Origin: Streptomyces sp. CB02400 | GTDB taxonomy: Bacteria; Actinomycetota; Actinomycetes; Streptomycetales; Streptomycetaceae | Length of the DNA: 64,000 nucleotides | Direction of reading: 5' to 3' | Assembly (NCBI RefSeq): GCF_001905725.1 | Contig: NZ_LIWB01000002.1 | Span: 481,607-545,606 of the forward strand | Shown here: one piece after another, positions 60,142 through 64,000 of the stretch | How the letters are laid out: every line of letters begins with the position of its first letter | Position numbering within the stretch: position 1 is the stretch's first letter | The notes under the pieces: model-generated | The model's database searches: none | What the model saw: only the letters and a program-made list of their open reading frames with translations | Told to the model about the DNA's origin: nothing | Made by a program: the position numbers and the translations under genes

Positions 60142-60993
60142 ATGACCGGGGACATGAACACCGCGGAAGTCGACGCCTACCTGCGTCGCCTGGGCGTCGA
60201 ACAGCCCGCCTGGCCCACCGTGGACGCGCTGCGCGAGCTGCACCTGCGGCATCTGGAGACCGTGCCGTTCGAGAACCTGTCCATCCATCTCGGCGAGGAG
60301 ATCGTGCTGGACGGGAAGCGGCTGCTGGACAAGGTGGTGGAGGCGCGGCGGGGCGGGTTCTGCTACGAACTCAACGGCGTCTTCGGGGCGTTGCTCGCCG
60401 CCCTCGGTTACGACGTCCAGCTGCTCGCGGCGCGGGTGTACGGCGACGGGGGCCGGCTCGGCATCCCGTACGACCATCTCGCGCTGCGGGTACGGACGGT
60501 GGACGGCGGCGACTGGCTGGCCGACGTCGGCTTCGGCGCCCACTTCCACCTGCCGCTCGCCTTCGGGGAGCGCGGGGAGCAGGAGGATCCCGGGGGCACG
60601 TTCCGGATCGCCGAGGCGGGCGCCGACGCGGCCGGGGTGCGCGGCGGGTACGACAGGGTGGAGGCGGCGGACCTGGACGTGAGCCGGAACGGGCGGCCGG
60701 TGTACCGCCTGGAGGTCCGGCCGAGGGCGCTCGCCGACTTCACGGCCGGGGCGTGGTGGCACAGCACCTCACCGGCCTCCCACTTCACGCGGTCGCCGGT
60801 GTGCTCGCGGATCACCCCGGACGGGGGCAGGATCACGCTCAGCGGCCGGCGGTTCACGGTCACCGCGCCGGACGGCACGCGACAGGAGCACGAGACCGGG
60901 ACGGACGAGGAGGTGCTCGCGCTCTACCGGGACCGGTTCGGGATCGCGCTGGACACGGTGCCGACGGTGCGCGGCACGGGGACGGGCGGCTGA
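60142..60993 (+). CDS. nat: Arylamine N-acetyltransferase
   Basis: Transfers acetyl from acetyl-CoA to arylamines; in secondary metabolism relatives form amides. 283 residues from ATG 60142. The catalytic triad is visible: Cys in RRGGFCYELNGVF (~74), His in IPYDHLALRV (~113) and Asp in WLADVGFG (~128). FENLSIHLGE is conserved. GACACT 6 nt before ATG could serve a leaderless start. It is divergent from the MocR gene (96-bp gap). Confidence 0.93.
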   Translation: MTGDMNTAEVDAYLRRLGVEQPAWPTVDALRELHLRHLETVPFENLSIHLGEEIVLDGKRLLDKVVEARRGGFCYELNGVFGALLAALGYDVQLLAARVYGDGGRLGIPYDHLALRVRTVDGGDWLADVGFGAHFHLPLAFGERGEQEDPGGTFRIAEAGADAAGVRGGYDRVEAADLDVSRNGRPVYRLEVRPRALADFTAGAWWHSTSPASHFTRSPVCSRITPDGGRITLSGRRFTVTAPDGTRQEHETGTDEEVLALYRDRFGIALDTVPTVRGTGTGG

Positions 60994-61052
60994 CCCCGGC
61001 ACTGGGACGGGTGGCCGACCCGGTACCGGGACGGGCGGCTGACCCCGGTACC
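60979..61052. repeat. Three tandem ~25-bp repeats across the NAT stop codon
   Basis: Units of GGGACGGGCGGCTGACCCC-type begin at 60979, 61004 and 61028. The TGA that ends the NAT gene lies in the first unit and recurs in the third. It fills the gap to the next gene. Confidence 0.8.
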
Positions 61053-61057
61053 GGACA

Positions 61058-61312
61058 ATGGCCCGTGTGAGTGATGTGCGACATGTGCTGGTGCTGCCCG
61101 ACCGTGATGCCGCGGAGGAGGTGGCCGAGGCCCTCGGGGAACGGTTCGGCGTGGACGAGGAGCCCCGGCTGGTGCGGGACGCCCTGGCGGGGGAGGACGA
61201 CGCGGAGGACGCGCAGTGGCTCGTCGTCCTGCGGGACGCCTCGGCCCGGCTGGACCCCGGGGAGCTGAACGAGTTCGTGGCCGAGTGGGACGGCTGGCGG
61301 GAGGAGCCGTAG
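61058..61312 (+). CDS. Small acidic conserved protein
   Basis: 84 residues from ATG 61058; GTG 61067, 7 nt after GACAAT, is an equally good leaderless start giving 81 residues. The protein has an alpha/beta ACT-like or ferredoxin-like pattern (VRHVLVLPDRDAAEEVAEAL, then WLVVLRDASARL) and is acidic. No family name is certain. It lies between the NAT gene and holA in this genome. Confidence 0.65.
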   Translation: MARVSDVRHVLVLPDRDAAEEVAEALGERFGVDEEPRLVRDALAGEDDAEDAQWLVVLRDASARLDPGELNEFVAEWDGWREEP

Positions 61313-61396
61313 CCCGGCAGCCGCCGGCCGAGGAGTCGTAGCCCGGTGACCGCCGACCGGGCGGCGGTGTCAGTGGCGCGTGGGATGCTTGTCGCG

Positions 61397-62374
61397 ATGG
61401 CCAGGAAGACCGCATCCGACGACCTTCTCGCCCCGGTGACGCTCGCCGTGGGCCAGGAGGACCTGCTGCTCGACCGTGCCGTGCGGGAGGTGGTGGCCGC
61501 CGCGAGGGCCGCCGACTCCGACACGGACGTACGCGACCTGACACCGGACCAGCTCCAGCCCGGCACCCTCGCCGAGCTGACCAGCCCGTCGCTCTTCGCG
61601 GAGCGCAAGGTCGTCGTCGTACGCAATGCGCAGGACCTGTCCGCCGACACCGTCAAGGACGTGAAGGCGTACCTCGGCTCGCCGGCCGAGGAGATCACGC
61701 TCGTCCTGCTGCACGCGGGCGGCGCCAAGGGCAAGGGGCTGCTCGACGCGGCGCGCAAGGCGGGGGCGCGGGAGGTGGCGTGCCCGAAGATGACGAAAGC
61801 CACGGACCGGCTGGCCTTCGTGCGGGGAGAGTTCCGCACCGCCGGGAGATCGGCCACCCCGGAGGCGTGCCAGGCGCTCGTGGACGCTCTGGGCAGTGAT
61901 CTGCGGGAGCTGGCTTCGGCCGTTTCCCAGCTCGTTGCCGACATCGAGGGGACGATCGACGAGGCGACCGTCGGGCGGTATTACTCCGGGCGGTCAGAGG
62001 CGTCGAACTTCACCATTGCGGATCGGGCCGTCGAGGGCCGGGTCGTGGAGGCCCTGGAGGCGCTGCGTTGGTCGATCGCCACCGGAGAACCGCCGGTGAA
62101 GATCGTCAGCGCGCTGGCCCAGGGCGTACGGGCGATCGGCAAGCTCCAGTCGTCGCCGGGCGCACGCCCCGCCGATCTCGGCATGCCGCCCTGGAAGATC
62201 AACCAGGTGCGGCAGCAGATGCGCGGCTGGACCCCGGACGGCGTGGCCGTCGCGCTGCGCGCGGTCGCCGAGGCGGACGCGGGTGTGAAGGGCGGCGGGG
62301 ACGACCCGGAGTACGCCCTGGAGAAGGCGGTCGTCACGATCGCCCGCGCGGCCCGCTCGCGGGGACGGGCGTAG
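61397..62374 (+). CDS. holA: DNA polymerase III subunit delta
   Basis: Clamp-loader subunit that opens the beta clamp. 325 residues from ATG 61397. The N-terminal AAA-like domain lacks a working P-loop (VTLAVGQEDLLLDRAVREVV), as expected for delta. Characteristic segments are FAERKVVVVRNAQDL, FVRGEFRTAGRSATPEAC, LASAVSQLVADIEGTIDEATV, and WKINQVRQQMRGW near the C-terminus. It is placed between comEC and rpsT, as in most actinobacteria, although an island now separates it from comEC. Confidence 0.94.
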   Translation: MARKTASDDLLAPVTLAVGQEDLLLDRAVREVVAAARAADSDTDVRDLTPDQLQPGTLAELTSPSLFAERKVVVVRNAQDLSADTVKDVKAYLGSPAEEITLVLLHAGGAKGKGLLDAARKAGAREVACPKMTKATDRLAFVRGEFRTAGRSATPEACQALVDALGSDLRELASAVSQLVADIEGTIDEATVGRYYSGRSEASNFTIADRAVEGRVVEALEALRWSIATGEPPVKIVSALAQGVRAIGKLQSSPGARPADLGMPPWKINQVRQQMRGWTPDGVAVALRAVAEADAGVKGGGDDPEYALEKAVVTIARAARSRGRA

Positions 62375-62476
62375 CCCGTACGCACGGGCGGTGATCGAGT
62401 CGCCCCTCGGTCCCCGAGGAGGAGAATCGGATGTGTCAGCCGTAGGCCGCTCAGGTGTGGAGAGGTGGCGAGCGCG

Positions 62477-62872
62477 ATGGCTGAACATCCGAACGCACAG
62501 CTGGTCCGAAAGGGCTACGAGGCCTTCATCGGCGGGGACATGGAGGCCCTGCGCGGAATGCTGGCGGCGGACGCCACACATCATGTGCCGGGGACCGGTG
62601 TGCTGGCCGGTGACTTCAAGGGCCGGGACGAGATCCTCGACATGTACCGGCGACTCGGTACGGAGACCGACGGGACGTTCACCGTCGAGCTGCGGCAGAT
62701 CCTCGTCGACGGCCGGGGGCACGCCGTGTCCCTGCACCACCTCACGGCGGACCGCAAGGGCAGGCACCTGGACGTGGACGGATGCATCGTCTTCCGGATC
62801 GTCGGGGACAGGATGACGGACCTCGACGAGTGCGTCGCCGACATCGACGCGATGAACGACTTCTGGGCCTAG
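62477..62872 (+). CDS. SnoaL/NTF2-like protein
   Basis: 131 residues from ATG 62477; GTG 62465 is possible. NTF2-like cone fold pattern: NAQLVRKGYEAFIGGDMEAL, MLAADATHHVPGTGVLAGDF, GRDEILDMYRRLG, then beta strands ending GDRMTDLDECVADID. Members are polyketide cyclases, isomerases or ligand-binding proteins. No catalytic residues can be assigned. A strong terminator follows. Confidence 0.82.
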   Translation: MAEHPNAQLVRKGYEAFIGGDMEALRGMLAADATHHVPGTGVLAGDFKGRDEILDMYRRLGTETDGTFTVELRQILVDGRGHAVSLHHLTADRKGRHLDVDGCIVFRIVGDRMTDLDECVADIDAMNDFWA

Positions 62873-62878
62873 ACACGG

Positions 62879-62930
62879 CCGAAGGCCCCGCCCACCACCC
62901 GGGGAAGGGCGTGGGGCGGGGCCTTCGGTT
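62879..62930. terminator. Terminator between SnoaL-like gene and rpsT
   Basis: A 15-bp perfect stem (62879-62893 with 62914-62928) followed by TT. It probably serves both convergent genes. The rest of the gap to 63053 holds nothing recognisable. Confidence 0.85.
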
Positions 62931-63053
62931 GAAGCGTGTGAGCCCGTACCCGCGTGGCGAACGCAGGCCGCGTACGAGCTCGGGGTGCCGGCCGGGGGCG
63001 GATGAGAGAGGGCCCGCCCGGGGTCCCGCCGACGGTCAGATCAAAAGGGTGGT

Positions 63054-63320
63054 TCAGCCCTTGACGGCCGCGACCTTCTGAGCCAGCGCCGACTTCTTGT
63101 TGGCGGCCTGGTTCTTGTGGATGACGCCCTTGGAGACGGCCTTGTCGAGCTGACGCGCGGCGACGCGCTGGTACTCGGTGGCCTTCTCGACGTCACCCGC
63201 GGCGGCGGCCTCGCGGGCCTTGCGGATCGCGGTCTTCAGAGAGGACTTGACGGCCTTGTTGCGCAGCCGGGCCTTCTCGTTGGTCTTGTTCCGCTTGATC
63301 TGGGACTTGATGTTCGCCAC
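63054..63320 (-). CDS. rpsT: 30S ribosomal protein S20
   Basis: 88 residues from GTG 63320. [20 protein letters not shown] is the S20 start, and the rest is helical and Lys/Ala-rich ([20 protein letters not shown]). Binds 16S rRNA early in small-subunit assembly. The upstream in-frame extension is rejected because S20 begins here. Divergent from lepA; the 241-bp gap between them contains both promoters. Confidence 0.97.
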   Translation of the reverse strand: MANIKSQIKRNKTNEKARLRNKAVKSSLKTAIRKAREAAAAGDVEKATEYQRVAARQLDKAVSKGVIHKNQAANKKSALAQKVAAVKG

Positions 63321-63561
63321 GAATGAGCCTCTACAGGTTCTGGCACGGGACCGCTCGGGGCCCGCACCGGTGATTTCTTGGGGTGTGCCTCGCGCTGAGA
63401 GGGCATGAGACACAGCCCCCCACACTACCAGCGGCCCATTCAGTGGCCCAAACCCGTCCCCGGTCGCCACCCGTGGGACCATGGAAGCTACGTATCGATC
63501 CGACCCGAGACCGCAGACGCACAAGCACACGTATGCGGACGCCTCAAGAATCAGGACCCTG

Positions 63562-64000
63562 CGTGCCCGCGATCCCTAGCCATGTGCCCGAGCCGAGCCG
63601 TACCGACCCGGCGCTGATCCGCAATTTCTGCATCATCGCGCACATCGACCACGGCAAGTCCACGCTCGCCGACCGGATGCTCCAGCTGACCGGAGTGGTC
63701 GAGCAGCGGCAGATGCGCGCTCAGTACCTCGACCGCATGGACATCGAGCGCGAGCGCGGCATCACGATCAAGTCCCAGGCGGTGCGTCTGCCGTGGGCCC
63801 CCTCCCACGACGAGGGCAACACGCACATCCTCAACATGATCGACACACCGGGGCACGTCGACTTCACGTACGAGGTCTCCCGCTCGCTCGCCGCCTGCGA
63901 GGGCACGATCCTGCTGGTCGACGCCGCCCAGGGCATCGAGGCCCAGACCCTCGCCAACCTGTACCTGGCGATGGAGAACGACCTCACGATCATCCCCGTA
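63562..64000 (+). CDS. lepA: Elongation factor 4 (LepA), N-terminal part
   Basis: The gene runs off the right edge; 146 residues are visible from GTG 63562. The G domain is clear: G1 [18 protein letters not shown] (~23-40), G2 [11 protein letters not shown] and G3 [10 protein letters not shown], then [14 protein letters not shown]. The HGKST and RERGITI forms and the short N-terminus identify LepA rather than EF-G or TypA. It back-translocates or remodels stalled ribosomes. rpsT-lepA divergence is usual in actinobacteria. A second start (GTG at codon 8) is possible. Confidence 0.93.

Overview
The window is high-GC actinobacterial DNA and almost certainly a Streptomyces chromosome. GTG starts are common, the promoters are leaderless, leucine TTA codons are nearly absent, and the intergenic palindromes are of a streptomycete type. 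The housekeeping genes follow a known actinobacterial order: radical SAM pair, rne, rplU, rpmA, obg, proB, proA, nadD, rsfS, leuS, comEA, comEC, holA, rpsT, lepA. Neither end of the window coincides with a gene boundary: a radical SAM gene enters from the left and lepA leaves on the right.

Region 1 (1-8.9 kb) holds the radical SAM protein, an inserted block (a septum-formation-like ORF, a DUF2637 membrane protein and a repeat-rich membrane protein), the radical SAM-linked partner and the very large RNase E/G. A degenerate pair of CRISPR-like repeats lies just before the partner gene. Region 2 (9.0-14.8 kb) is a dTDP-rhamnose operon, rmlA-rmlB-rmlD-GT-rmlC, with a TarS-like glycosyltransferase. 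Region 3 (15.0-20.5 kb) has rplU-rpmA-obg, a secreted FG-GAP protein and a Tat-exported PhoD phosphatase.

Region 4 (20.7-31.1 kb) is the most distinctive part. It contains a sulfotransferase, a fused cytidylyltransferase/SDR enzyme of the CDP-ribitol type, two membrane-anchored TagF/TarL-like polymerases, a GT2 transferase with a TTA codon, and a polysaccharide pyruvyl transferase. With the rhamnose operon and the PhoD-type phosphodiesterase, this looks like a locus for a decorated teichoic-acid-type wall polymer. The polymer could carry sugar, pyruvate and possibly sulfate; that is inference.

Region 5 (31.2-41.7 kb) has proB, proA, two leaderless membrane proteins sharing an N-terminal motif, an M48 protease, two tiny membrane proteins, nadD, a divergent LytR-CpsA-Psr protein, rsfS and a phosphatase. 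Region 6 (41.8-46.1 kb) has two identical tRNA-Ala(GGC) genes flanking two small Cys-pair proteins, then a NuoF-like iron-sulfur flavoprotein and a haem-b membrane protein on the minus strand. Region 7 (46.2-55.2 kb) is leuS behind a leucine leader peptide and terminator, a coiled-coil membrane protein, degV and comEA/comEC. Region 8 (55.2-57.7 kb) is a small accessory island: an XRE regulator, two small genes and a chimeric methyltransferase fragment. Region 9 (57.7-64 kb) has a hydrolase, a MocR regulator, an arylamine N-acetyltransferase, holA, a SnoaL-like protein, rpsT and the start of lepA.
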